Below are positions 1-8,508 of a stretch of DNA of 64,000 bases, piece after piece. Location of the stretch: contig NZ_QUJB01000013.1 of NCBI RefSeq assembly GCF_003480435.1, forward strand, positions 1 to 64,000, given 5' to 3'. The stretch is from Clostridium sp. AM30-24 (GTDB lineage: Bacteria > Bacillota > Clostridia > Lachnospirales > Lachnospiraceae). The notes beneath the pieces are model-generated. The model was given only the letters and a program-made list of their open reading frames with translations. It was not told the DNA's origin and did not search any database. The translations under genes and the position numbers were made by a program. Positions within the stretch are counted from its first letter, which is position 1. The number at the start of each line of letters is the position of its first letter.

Positions 1-80
1 GGCTTCCAGCCCGTTCCGATTCTTAACGGATCAAGCTCCGGCGCAAGTTTTCTCATTTCCTGACTCTTCAGACATTTCAT
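1..80 (-). CDS. Partial CDS, N-terminus of a probable dihydroxy-acid dehydratase (IlvD/Edd) family protein
   Basis: An ATG at 80 is preceded by a GAGAGGGAG ribosome binding site, and the frame stays open to the window edge, giving about 26 residues. The stretch APELDPLRIGTGWKP resembles the N-terminus of a Firmicute branch of the IlvD/Edd dehydratases as I remember it; that is recognition from a short stretch, not proof. The gene lies 32 bp after the DUF4340 gene on the same strand and is probably read with it. The iron-sulfur and substrate-binding parts lie outside the window, so the function is unconfirmed. Confidence 0.5.
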   Translation of the reverse strand, partial: MKCLKSQEMRKLAPELDPLRIGTGWK

Positions 81-112
81 GTTAGACTCCCTCTCTTTAT
101 CTTTTTTTAATT

Positions 113-1483
113 TCAATTCATATACTCCGAAATCTTTCTTAGAAGCTCATTGACTTTCTGTCGATTTACCAGCAGCAATGCTTTTCCATTCACTTTCGCC
201 CCATAATAATTCTGATCATACGGAATCAGTTCAACCCGGGCCTTTTCCTCTCCATCAGCGCGGTTACTGTAAATATACGTCAGAACTGGCTTTCTCGTCA
301 GCTGATCCGCAATATCTGACACTCTGCGTTCCGCTGCGAATGCATACAGCTGATAGTATACGGAATTGAACTCCGCTTCCGTTATCTCACTTTCATTTAA
401 ACGGTATATTTCCCGGTTCCGGTCACTTTCCCGGTCAATCGAAAATGCAATTTTCCCGGTCTCTGTCTCGATGGTAAGCGTATCGAATTTGTCCTTTTTC
501 ACCGGTGCAACACTGAGAGACAGAAAATCTTCCGGCGCGATCTGGAAAAAATCTGTCAGATTGCTCTCGCGAATCGTGTAGATTCCGCAGCCTTCCCGGG
601 AATATACATAACGTGCAGCCTTTTCCTCTTCGTCTGTTTCCGGTCCCACGCGGCTGATCAAAAGTTCAAATGATTTTTTATCCGAACTTTCTGCGTCCGT
701 ATAGTTGATCGTAAGCCGTGTCTGAGGAATATCCAAACCATATTCTGCCAGCTGTTCCTCTCCCGGCTGATATACGACCATCTGCTCATAACGCAGTTTC
801 AGTATCTTTGCAAACAGTTCCGTTATCAGACCGCTGTCGGCCGCTGTATTTTCCGACGTGATCCAGGTACCATCAGCTTTCTTCTGGAACTCGATCGTAT
901 TTTCATCGTTCTCGATCTTGAAAGACGCAACATTTTCCATTTGCATATCCGGAAGACTTTCTCTGGACGCCATTGCCATAATATCGTTCGAGAATAACGT
1001 ATAAAAAGTAGCATCTACCGTATATACTTTTTCATTTCCTTCAACCGCCATATAGCAGTCTCCGGTGGCGCTGTTGATATCTCCCAAAAGGATTTTGATC
1101 ACTCGGTCTTTCGTCTTTACCTGTACTACAATCGAGGGCATTTCCAGTCCGTATTTCTGAAACGCATTTTTCCCGCTTGCCACACGCCTTCTCGCCTTCA
1201 GCTGAGTGGTCTTGTTTACCATGGTCTCCACGAAGTTCTGGTTCAGCGGAAAATTTTCATCATCCGCATACACCCAGATGTTATCTTTTTTCACCAGTTT
1301 TACGGTATTGTCACTGCTTCCATATTCCAGCCCTACAACGGCGTCCTGATCCAATGTGTATACTGTTGTATCATCCTGGGCTGACTGTCTGCTCTGCATC
1401 CATCCCAACAGCAGATAAATGACAAGCAGACAAACCGCCGTCAGCCCCATCAATATCAGGTTTTTCTTCTCTTCTTTTCTCAC
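113..1483 (-). CDS. DUF4340-type membrane-anchored protein
   Basis: About 456 residues. The preferred start is GTG at 1483, because AAGGAG lies 7-8 bases upstream and the GTGA overlaps the stop of the preceding GldG-permease gene by 4 bp; an upstream ATG in the same frame would overlap that gene far more. The N-terminus is a short charged stretch (RKEEKKN) followed by one membrane segment at about residues 6-26, and the rest is a soluble extracytoplasmic region with a repeated beta-rich look. DUF4340 proteins accompany GldA/GldF/GldG-like ABC systems in many bacteria, and the same order is seen here. The molecular role is unknown; an auxiliary subunit of the neighbouring ABC transporter is the natural inference. 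Confidence 0.8.
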   Translation of the reverse strand: MRKEEKKNLILMGLTAVCLLVIYLLLGWMQSRQSAQDDTTVYTLDQDAVVGLEYGSSDNTVKLVKKDNIWVYADDENFPLNQNFVETMVNKTTQLKARRRVASGKNAFQKYGLEMPSIVVQVKTKDRVIKILLGDINSATGDCYMAVEGNEKVYTVDATFYTLFSNDIMAMASRESLPDMQMENVASFKIENDENTIEFQKKADGTWITSENTAADSGLITELFAKILKLRYEQMVVYQPGEEQLAEYGLDIPQTRLTINYTDAESSDKKSFELLISRVGPETDEEEKAARYVYSREGCGIYTIRESNLTDFFQIAPEDFLSLSVAPVKKDKFDTLTIETETGKIAFSIDRESDRNREIYRLNESEITEAEFNSVYYQLYAFAAERRVSDIADQLTRKPVLTYIYSNRADGEEKARVELIPYDQNYYGAKVNGKALLLVNRQKVNELLRKISEYMN

Positions 1484-3573
1484 TGACGACGTCTCCTTCT
1501 CACACAGAATATAATTCCTGCTGCCAGCACGATTCCCGGAATCACAGCCAGATATACGATCGACCACTGCATCACCTGTGCCGATGTCAAACGCAGTGTA
1601 ACCGCCTGCGTATTCTTCGCGCGTATCGCAATATTATTATCCTGCTCTGTCATCCATCCAATGGTATTCAGGATCAGATTCTTATTATTTCCGCTCACCA
1701 TCTCATCGATTTCATCCACCATGAGACTGTCACTGGAAAACCAGGCGATTCTCGTCTGATCATCTCCGACTGGCTCCGATGCAAGCACACCTACCGCAAA
1801 CGGTCCTGTCAGATCACCCTTTTTATAGCTTAAATCAGACGTATCCGTTTTCAGCCAGGAGGATTTGCTTGTCGTTAAAATTTCCTGCGCATCCACAGTG
1901 CTGCGTACATCCGGCAGTACCGTGATCGCGTGTGAATTCGGAAGAAGCAGAAGTTCATCCTTCGATACAAATGACGATGTGACCGCACTGTCCTTAATCT
2001 CCGGAAGAAGGAAGTTCTGGTACGACGGAATACAGTGATTTCCATCTCCTTCCATGATCAGCCCCTGAATCGACGCCAGACCGTATCCGGACATCACTTC
2101 CCCGAGGTTCGGCATTTCAGCTGCTGAAATACCAGTGATCAAAAGCAGTTTCCCGCCATTTTCCAGATATTTTGTCAGCACCTCCGCCTCTGTCTTTGTA
2201 ATATCTGACACAGGTATGTACTCAAGCAGACATTCGGCATTCTGCGGCACTTCATTGATCGTCATTAAATTCAGTTTATCGTACTCCACGCCCTCTTTCT
2301 CCAGTAACGCGGTAAACTGTTCCGGAAGTTCCGTCTCTCCGTGTCCGGTAATCATATACATATGGGAAAGGTTCTCACCGGTTACAAAATGGATTGCACT
2401 TGTGATCTGTCCTTCTCCGTCAAAATCTGTCGTTGTCTTTCCTGTATTATAATCATAATTTGACGGGAACAGGTCGGAATTGCGTATCACCTTTGAACGT
2501 TCCGGCCCCACTGCAATAATACTGTTATCACTTACTTTGTCCGACGTATAACTCTGCACAAATGTCGGAGAGAGAATCGAGTCAACATATGTCACCTTAA
2601 TTTTATCGCCCAATTCCTCATATTTTTCCAGCAGGCGGGTGAGTTTTTCATCCTCTTTTCCCTGCGGTGCAATGAGATACAGTTCCACTGTCTCATCCAG
2701 ACTCTCAACCACTTTTTTCGTCTGGTCCGATAAACTGTAAATCCGGAATGCAGAAGTATCAAACTTCATATATTTTGCCGGTATTTTTACTGCAATCGCA
2801 TTGAGCAGAACTACGATCACTGCCATGAGCGCACATGTACATCTCATATACAGGGATCTTTTTCTGAATCTTTTTTTTATGAACTGCACGGTCAAAAACA
2901 GGAACAAAACCACCACGCTCACATAGTAGACCAGGTGAGTTACATCAAAATAGCCGTCCACGAAATCATAATATCTCTGAAACAGGGACAGCCATTGCAA
3001 AAATGGTGAAATGATATTCCCGACCGCATATCCTTTAATCAAACTGCCAATTCCATTTATCAAATAGCTCAAAAGCATAACCGCAAATGTGAGCACTGCC
3101 GCAATGATCTGATTTTCCGTCAGACTCGATATAAACATTCCGATTGCGATGCAGGAAGCTCCCATAAAAAAGAACGCAAGGAAACTTGAATATGACTGCA
3201 GTAAAGAGATCTTTCCAAACTGTGAAAGTACCAGTGGACATGTTGTCAGGATCAATAACGGAACTGTAAATACAGTTAAAACTGCAAAAAACTTTCCAAG
3301 GACGATCTGACTGATATTTACCGGAGATGTATATAAAAGCTGATCCGTTCTCTGTCTCTGCTCGCCGCCCAGAGTTCTCATTGTGAGTACAGGAATCACA
3401 ACAAGAAGAACGATCATTGTGTTTCCCAAAACATATCCAAATTCAGATATTCCGCCCTGAAGATTGAAAGCTGCAAAATAGACGCCTGCAATCAGCAGAA
3501 AAAATGCGGTATACAAATATCCCATCATCGATCGGTAAAACGATCCTATCTCCTTTTTATAAATTGCCCGCAT
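1480..3573 (-). CDS. ABC-2 type permease fused to a GldG (ABC_transp_aux) domain
   Basis: About 697 residues. The start ATG at 3573 has a purine-rich GAGGGGGAAG site upstream; a GTG 18 bases earlier is possible. Residues 1-245 carry about six membrane segments typical of an ABC-2/GldF permease, with an N-terminal IYKKEIGSFY stretch common in this family. The remainder is a large extracytoplasmic GldG-like domain ending in one more membrane segment and a basic tail (RRRRRQ). GldF and GldG are separate proteins in gliding Bacteroidota, whereas fused forms occur in Firmicutes and spirochaetes. The gene overlaps the upstream ATPase gene by 17 bp and the DUF4340 gene by 4 bp, so the three are translationally coupled. 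The substrate is unknown. Confidence 0.85.
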   Translation of the reverse strand: MRAIYKKEIGSFYRSMMGYLYTAFFLLIAGVYFAAFNLQGGISEFGYVLGNTMIVLLVVIPVLTMRTLGGEQRQRTDQLLYTSPVNISQIVLGKFFAVLTVFTVPLLILTTCPLVLSQFGKISLLQSYSSFLAFFFMGASCIAIGMFISSLTENQIIAAVLTFAVMLLSYLINGIGSLIKGYAVGNIISPFLQWLSLFQRYYDFVDGYFDVTHLVYYVSVVVLFLFLTVQFIKKRFRKRSLYMRCTCALMAVIVVLLNAIAVKIPAKYMKFDTSAFRIYSLSDQTKKVVESLDETVELYLIAPQGKEDEKLTRLLEKYEELGDKIKVTYVDSILSPTFVQSYTSDKVSDNSIIAVGPERSKVIRNSDLFPSNYDYNTGKTTTDFDGEGQITSAIHFVTGENLSHMYMITGHGETELPEQFTALLEKEGVEYDKLNLMTINEVPQNAECLLEYIPVSDITKTEAEVLTKYLENGGKLLLITGISAAEMPNLGEVMSGYGLASIQGLIMEGDGNHCIPSYQNFLLPEIKDSAVTSSFVSKDELLLLPNSHAITVLPDVRSTVDAQEILTTSKSSWLKTDTSDLSYKKGDLTGPFAVGVLASEPVGDDQTRIAWFSSDSLMVDEIDEMVSGNNKNLILNTIGWMTEQDNNIAIRAKNTQAVTLRLTSAQVMQWSIVYLAVIPGIVLAAGIIFCVRRRRRQ

Positions 3574-4546
3574 TCTTTTCTTCCCCCTCACTGTACTCTT
3601 TCACATCTGCCTGTTCATCCTGATTGGTCAGTTCCATAAATACATCTTCCAGACTTACCCTGGATGTTGTCAGTTCCATAATCGGATAATCGGCTTTTGC
3701 AAGGATTCGGAACACAACTGCTCTCGGATCTATCTTTTCATCGGTCTCATAATGCACCGCTATAAGACCAGCCGCTGCATCTTCCACACGAATATTTTTC
3801 AATACCTGAATTTCGCTGAATATCTTTCTTAACGATTCTTTTTCTCCCTGAATCAGCATATCATACACATTCGCCCGCTGCATAAGCCGACTTAAATTTT
3901 CAGCTGTATCACTGGCAACGAGCCTGCCTTTTGAAATAATTAATATATTGTCACACACGGCGCTCACTTCCGATAATATATGGCTACTTAAAATAACCGT
4001 ATGTTTTTCTCTCAACGACTGAATGAGACTGCGGATCTCAATGATCTGTCTTGGATCCAATCCAACTGTCGGTTCATCTAAAATAATGATTTTCGGATTT
4101 CCTAAAAGAGCACATGAAAATCCGACTCTCTGCCGATATCCCTTTGATAAATTTTTTATGAGCCGGTTTCTCATATGACTGATGCCTGTGAGTTCCATCA
4201 CCCGCTCTACTTCTGCCTTTAATTCTTTTTTCGGTACTTTCTTCAGTTCTCCCGCAAAAGTAAGATATTCCTGTGGTGTCATATCCGGATAGACCGGCGG
4301 TATTTCCGGCAGGTATCCGATCTGGCTCTTCGCTTTTTCCGGTTCATCTGCAATATCATATCCGTTCACCCTGACCGTGCCTGATGTGGGGGACAGATAT
4401 CCCGTGATCATGTTCATCGTCGTGGATTTTCCTGCTCCATTTGGTCCAAGAAATCCGTAAATTTTTCCCTCTTCGATTGTAAAGCTTATATCATTTACTG
4501 CCCTGAACTCTCCGTATTGCTTTACCAGATTTTTTACTTCAATCAT
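3557..4546 (-). CDS. ABC transporter ATP-binding protein (GldA/CcmA-like)
   Basis: About 329 residues, starting at ATG 4546 with GAGGAA eight bases upstream. It is a complete nucleotide-binding domain: Walker A GPNGAGKST at residues 34-42, signature LSKGYRQRV, Walker B IIILDEP and an H-loop in ILSSHILSE. A C-terminal extension of about 100 residues resembles the DUF4162-type tail of exporter ATPases. It energises the ABC-2/GldG permease encoded immediately downstream, with which it overlaps by 17 bp. It is separated from the upstream dipeptidase gene by 85 bp containing a hairpin, so it may be read from the same long transcript at a lower level. Confidence 0.9.
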   Translation of the reverse strand: MIEVKNLVKQYGEFRAVNDISFTIEEGKIYGFLGPNGAGKSTTMNMITGYLSPTSGTVRVNGYDIADEPEKAKSQIGYLPEIPPVYPDMTPQEYLTFAGELKKVPKKELKAEVERVMELTGISHMRNRLIKNLSKGYRQRVGFSCALLGNPKIIILDEPTVGLDPRQIIEIRSLIQSLREKHTVILSSHILSEVSAVCDNILIISKGRLVASDTAENLSRLMQRANVYDMLIQGEKESLRKIFSEIQVLKNIRVEDAAAGLIAVHYETDEKIDPRAVVFRILAKADYPIMELTTSRVSLEDVFMELTNQDEQADVKEYSEGEEKNAGNL

Positions 4547-4584
4547 GAAACAGGTTCCTCCATTTATGTATTTCAAGTAATGCA

Positions 4585-4620
4585 AAGCCGCTGCACAGTA
4601 TTTTATCTGCGCAGCAGCTT
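4585..4620 (-). terminator. Intercistronic hairpin between the dipeptidase and ABC ATPase genes
   Basis: Arms at 4585-4594 and 4611-4620 form a 10-bp stem. As minus-strand RNA the single non-identical pair is a U-G wobble, while as plus-strand RNA it would be a C-A mismatch, so selection appears to act on the minus transcript. No strong U-run follows on the minus strand, so a processing or partial-termination element is more likely than a full terminator. Confidence 0.5.
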
Positions 4621-4631
4621 ATTTTTCTTGT

Positions 4632-6041
4632 TTATTTGCAGTTCTGTGTCAATGCATACATCGCATTTCCGAAAAGTTTTGCATCAAGAATATACTCGTC
4701 GATCTCGATGCACTCGTCCGGTCTGTGGCAAAGATCCGGTGTACCCGGGAAGATGGAACCAAACGGAACAATATTCGGAACGGCCTGCGCGTATGTTCCG
4801 CCTTCATAACTCGGAGTTGAGTCTTTGCCTGTCAATTCCTCATAAACAGTACGCAATGTTGTGATCAGCGGATGATCTAACGGAAAGCGATATGACTTAT
4901 GGAGATCCATATCATCGATCTTAATGCCAACCGGCTCAACCTGTGCTTTCCAGTCTGCTGTCACTTCATCTTTATATGTATACGGAAGCCTGATATTGAC
5001 AACCCATTTCAGCATATTCTCTTCAATTTCCATCTTCGAGAGGCTGAATGTAAGTTTTCCGCACTCATCTGCTCTGGCCATTCCCATAAGGCTTCCGTCT
5101 GTTGTCATTCCGATCTTCTCTTTGAAGAAATCGAGGAATTTTCCGATAGAGCCTCCAAGCTTCTGTTCTGCAAGGAACATCAGGATTGCAACGATCGCAT
5201 TTTTGCCATTAAATGGTGTGCAGGAATGCGCGCATAAACCTTTGGAGTGGATCGTGATCTTCTTTCCATCCACTTCAGCAGTCAGATCTCTTCCTGTTAT
5301 CTTGCTGTATTCTGCAATCGCTTCCGCTGTCTTCTTTGCCTCTTCCTCATCCACTGCAAGTAAAACAGCTTCCGCCTCATCCGGAACCATATTCAAAATA
5401 TTCCCGCCCTTTAAACTGACTACTTTTACCTTTCCTGTAGACGGATCTGTCAGCGGATAGGACATGAAGTAATAATTGATCACACGTTCTGTAAAGGACA
5501 TCGGATATAAGCCATCCGGTGTGAAGCCGGCATCCGGAGCACCACACTTTTCGACGTAGTGTTTCATATCTTCCATTCCCTTTTCTTCATTTGTTCCGCC
5601 CACGATTCGGATCTTCCAGTCTCCTAACGGCAAACCTAATTCCTTGATTGCATATAATGCGTAAAGAGATGCAATGTACGGTCCTTTATTATCTACGGTA
5701 CCGCGTCCATAAACCCGATGATTATGAATTTCTCCACCAAACGGAGGATATGTCCAGCCTTTTCCTTCCGGAACTACATCCAGATGCGCAAACACACCCA
5801 CAGTTTTAGTTCCTGTACCATATTCAATATAGCACACCTGATCATCCACGTTAACAACTGTTTCAAATCCAAGCTTCTTTCCTAAATCCATCGCATACTG
5901 CAGTGCGCGGCGTGACTCTTTTCCAAAAGGTGCTCCTGGCTGCGGTTCCCCGTATACACTGGGGATCTGTACAACCTCACACAAAGACTGAATCATTTTG
6001 TCCGCATTCTCTTCGATTCTTTTGTTCAAGCTCTCAACCAT
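4632..6041 (-). CDS. pepV: M20 family dipeptidase, PepV-like
   Basis: About 469 residues. The start is ATG 6041, which has GGAAGG eight bases upstream; the ATG seven codons earlier has no such site. Metal-binding and catalytic motifs of zinc M20 peptidases are present: FAHLDVVPEG, GRGTVDNKGP and GGTNEEKGMED, followed by an internal lid domain and the late His in TYAQAVPN. PepV enzymes cleave dipeptides with broad specificity, including Xaa-His forms, in the cytoplasm. The gene follows the two permease genes of a DUF3798 importer by 44 bp. An importer feeding a dipeptidase would fit uptake of small peptides or amino-acid conjugates, but the substrate is not shown by the sequence. Confidence 0.85.
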   Translation of the reverse strand: MVESLNKRIEENADKMIQSLCEVVQIPSVYGEPQPGAPFGKESRRALQYAMDLGKKLGFETVVNVDDQVCYIEYGTGTKTVGVFAHLDVVPEGKGWTYPPFGGEIHNHRVYGRGTVDNKGPYIASLYALYAIKELGLPLGDWKIRIVGGTNEEKGMEDMKHYVEKCGAPDAGFTPDGLYPMSFTERVINYYFMSYPLTDPSTGKVKVVSLKGGNILNMVPDEAEAVLLAVDEEEAKKTAEAIAEYSKITGRDLTAEVDGKKITIHSKGLCAHSCTPFNGKNAIVAILMFLAEQKLGGSIGKFLDFFKEKIGMTTDGSLMGMARADECGKLTFSLSKMEIEENMLKWVVNIRLPYTYKDEVTADWKAQVEPVGIKIDDMDLHKSYRFPLDHPLITTLRTVYEELTGKDSTPSYEGGTYAQAVPNIVPFGSIFPGTPDLCHRPDECIEIDEYILDAKLFGNAMYALTQNCK

Positions 6042-6085
6042 CCCTTGTACCTTCCTTTCCATACATTTATGATTATAATGATTCC

Positions 6086-7420
6086 TTACTTATTAAGTTC
6101 TTCCATCTGCAGTCTGTTTTCTTCTTCAATCCGTTTCTTATCAGCAGCAATCTTCTTCCATGCATAAAGGATCAACGATACTGCGATAATTCCATAGCAT
6201 AAGAATACTCGGAAATACTCACCTAACTGCGGATCGCTGAATAAAACTTTGCCTGCAAGAGGTGTAATGAAGAACAGGATATGGAACAAAACCGTTCCGG
6301 TAAATACCTGTCCCATTGTGGCTTTATCGATCGATGCGCCTCCAACTAAAAGTGCTGCAACTGCATATGTTCCTACCTGCTCATGACTGTTGAAGGTCTG
6401 TACATTACCGATATTCTGCAGGAAAATGATCTGTCCCCAGGAAGCAATTACTGTTGACAGGACAGTAGCAACAATACGTGTCTTATCAACGTTGATACCT
6501 GCTGCTGTAGCAACCTGCATGTTCATGCCGACCGTTTTAATGTCCTGACCAAGTTTTGTTTTTGTGATAAATACGACCAGCATACATACCAATGCAATGA
6601 TGACAACCGTCAGAATCGGAACCTGCACAATAAAAAATGCTTTCTGTACCGCTTTAGATGTCTTCATCAGAATCTGCAGAATTCCTAAAATGATTGTCGT
6701 GATAAGAAAGCCTCTTGCTGCGAACAGGGATTTCTTTACATCAAGTTTTTTCTTTCCTATGTTAAATGCAACGATCAGAACTGTAACTGCTGCAAATCCC
6801 ACCAACATCATCGGAAGCAGTTTTACAAACATCATCTTGCATGCATTATCCACGGCATATTTCGTTGCCGCATGGAAATCGATCGTGTTTCTCAGTCCCA
6901 CATAAATCGTTTCACCTGCCGCATTCTGGGAATTCAGCATGATTTCCGGGTTAACCATAGGAATTACGCTTCCTACCATAAAGATAAAGATCAGATCGTA
7001 CACACCGACTGCAAAGAATCCCAAAATCATGCCGGTTATCATTTCCTGACCTTTCACTTTATTGAACAACATACCGGTCAGAGTTCCAAGTACAATAGCC
7101 AGAACAGTTCCGATCAACGAAGCTACGATGATTCCCGGAAGTCCATCAATACTCCAGTGAGTAATAAGGATCAGGCCAATCTCTCCTGCCATCGCTCCAA
7201 GTACAATACTGAAATTCAGGCCCATGCCGCACATAACTGGCAGGATCAGGGAAACGATTAAAATAGCATTACGACCTACTCGTGAGATTGTTTCCGTAAT
7301 TACATAGCTTGCCGATTGACCGGATATTTTAATGCTGACCAGACATAACAGTGTAAATAAGATTGGAACCATATAACCCTGAAGGATTTCCAACACTTTG
7401 TTCTGTTTCTTTTTTCCCAT
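6086..7420 (-). CDS. ABC transporter permease, second subunit of the DUF3798 importer
   Basis: 444 residues with a TGGAGG site before the ATG. About ten hydrophobic segments and stretches such as GASIDKATMGQVFTGTVLFH place it in the BPD_transp_2 (RbsC/nucleoside-type) permease fold. It is larger than the first permease because of an insertion of about 70 residues around residues 160-220. The cytoplasmic C-terminus is a charged helix ending in EELNK. It lies 2 bp after the first permease gene, so the importer uses a heterodimeric membrane unit rather than the RbsC homodimer. The predicted role is import together with the lipoprotein at 10276-11472. Confidence 0.8.
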   Translation of the reverse strand: MGKKKQNKVLEILQGYMVPILFTLLCLVSIKISGQSASYVITETISRVGRNAILIVSLILPVMCGMGLNFSIVLGAMAGEIGLILITHWSIDGLPGIIVASLIGTVLAIVLGTLTGMLFNKVKGQEMITGMILGFFAVGVYDLIFIFMVGSVIPMVNPEIMLNSQNAAGETIYVGLRNTIDFHAATKYAVDNACKMMFVKLLPMMLVGFAAVTVLIVAFNIGKKKLDVKKSLFAARGFLITTIILGILQILMKTSKAVQKAFFIVQVPILTVVIIALVCMLVVFITKTKLGQDIKTVGMNMQVATAAGINVDKTRIVATVLSTVIASWGQIIFLQNIGNVQTFNSHEQVGTYAVAALLVGGASIDKATMGQVFTGTVLFHILFFITPLAGKVLFSDPQLGEYFRVFLCYGIIAVSLILYAWKKIAADKKRIEEENRLQMEELNK

Positions 7421-7422
7421 GT

Positions 7423-8508
7423 CTACTTTCCTCCATTACTTTTAATCTTCGTCAGTGCATACAAAATAATTCCATTCTGTACGATGATTCTGACCACCTC
7501 AGAGATACTTCCCGCATTGATCAGTGCATTCGCTACCGGTGTTGCCAATGTCAGAAGGCTCTGAAATAAAATAACTCCGAGTATTACATTGAAAACAGTT
7601 GCTTTCTTCGGTGTTGCTCCACCAATCAGAATTGCTGCCATTGCTGGAAATGCCATCATAAGCGGTGCGGAATAAAACTGATAAAATCCATAGCTCTGTG
7701 AATAGATATTAATTCCAATCGCTGCAATGACTGTGGAAGCCATAATTCCAAGCGTGCGGATATGATTGTTGTTTACACCCAGTGTTCTGGAAAATCCCGG
7801 GTTTCCGCCACTGCACCGCATGATTACTCCCGCTTTTGTTTTCATAAACAACCACATCAGAATACATCCAACAGCAAATGTAAGAAGAAGTCCAGTTGAG
7901 ACAGAAAAATCTTTCCAATATGGATTACTCTGTAAGATTCCCATCTGTTTAAAATCAATTTTAAGGAACTTATCTAAAACTTTGTCATAATTATCTTCAA
8001 GTGTTAATGTCGTTCGAAGACCCACACCTGTAATCGGCCACACAATTTTTGGATTACTGTACGGTAATACCAGCCATGCAATGGACATCAATGATACAAT
8101 AGAGAATGCCATATAGTTTCCTACCGTCATTTCTGACCCCTTTACATTATTTAACAATTTTGCATACAGATAACCCACAATTAATGCTACCGGTACAGAC
8201 ACAAGACATGCTCCCCAAAAGCCGCCCAGACCACTCCAGTTAAACTGTACGGCGATTGATCCGCCAAATAAACCACACAGAATTCCAATCGGAAGACCAA
8301 AGTTTAATCCTGCTCCACATACAATGGAGATCATCATAGCAAGAACTAAAAAACCGTTCATTCCAATTCGAACTATACAGTCCGAGTAGATCATTCCTGG
8401 ATTAATTCCCAGTGGAAATACAGAAATCATAAGTACAAGCAGAAATCCGATTACCACAAGACGTGATGTACCTATGTAATCAACTACATTTTTCCATGTG
8501 TTCTTCAT
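7423..8508 (-). CDS. ABC transporter permease, first subunit of the DUF3798 importer
   Basis: 361 residues, eight to ten membrane segments, BPD_transp_2 fold. The start codon overlaps the stop of the ATPase gene by 4 bp (ATGA), and the second permease follows by 2 bp. The glycine-rich stretch AILIGGATPKKATV corresponds to the coupling region of RbsC-like permeases and has a counterpart (ALLVGGASIDKATM) in the second permease, which indicates an ancient duplication. With the RbsA-like ATPase it should form the membrane pore of an importer. The substrate is unknown; nucleosides, sugars or amino-acid derivatives are all handled by relatives. Confidence 0.82.
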   Translation of the reverse strand: MKNTWKNVVDYIGTSRLVVIGFLLVLMISVFPLGINPGMIYSDCIVRIGMNGFLVLAMMISIVCGAGLNFGLPIGILCGLFGGSIAVQFNWSGLGGFWGACLVSVPVALIVGYLYAKLLNNVKGSEMTVGNYMAFSIVSLMSIAWLVLPYSNPKIVWPITGVGLRTTLTLEDNYDKVLDKFLKIDFKQMGILQSNPYWKDFSVSTGLLLTFAVGCILMWLFMKTKAGVIMRCSGGNPGFSRTLGVNNNHIRTLGIMASTVIAAIGINIYSQSYGFYQFYSAPLMMAFPAMAAILIGGATPKKATVFNVILGVILFQSLLTLATPVANALINAGSISEVVRIIVQNGIILYALTKIKSNGGK

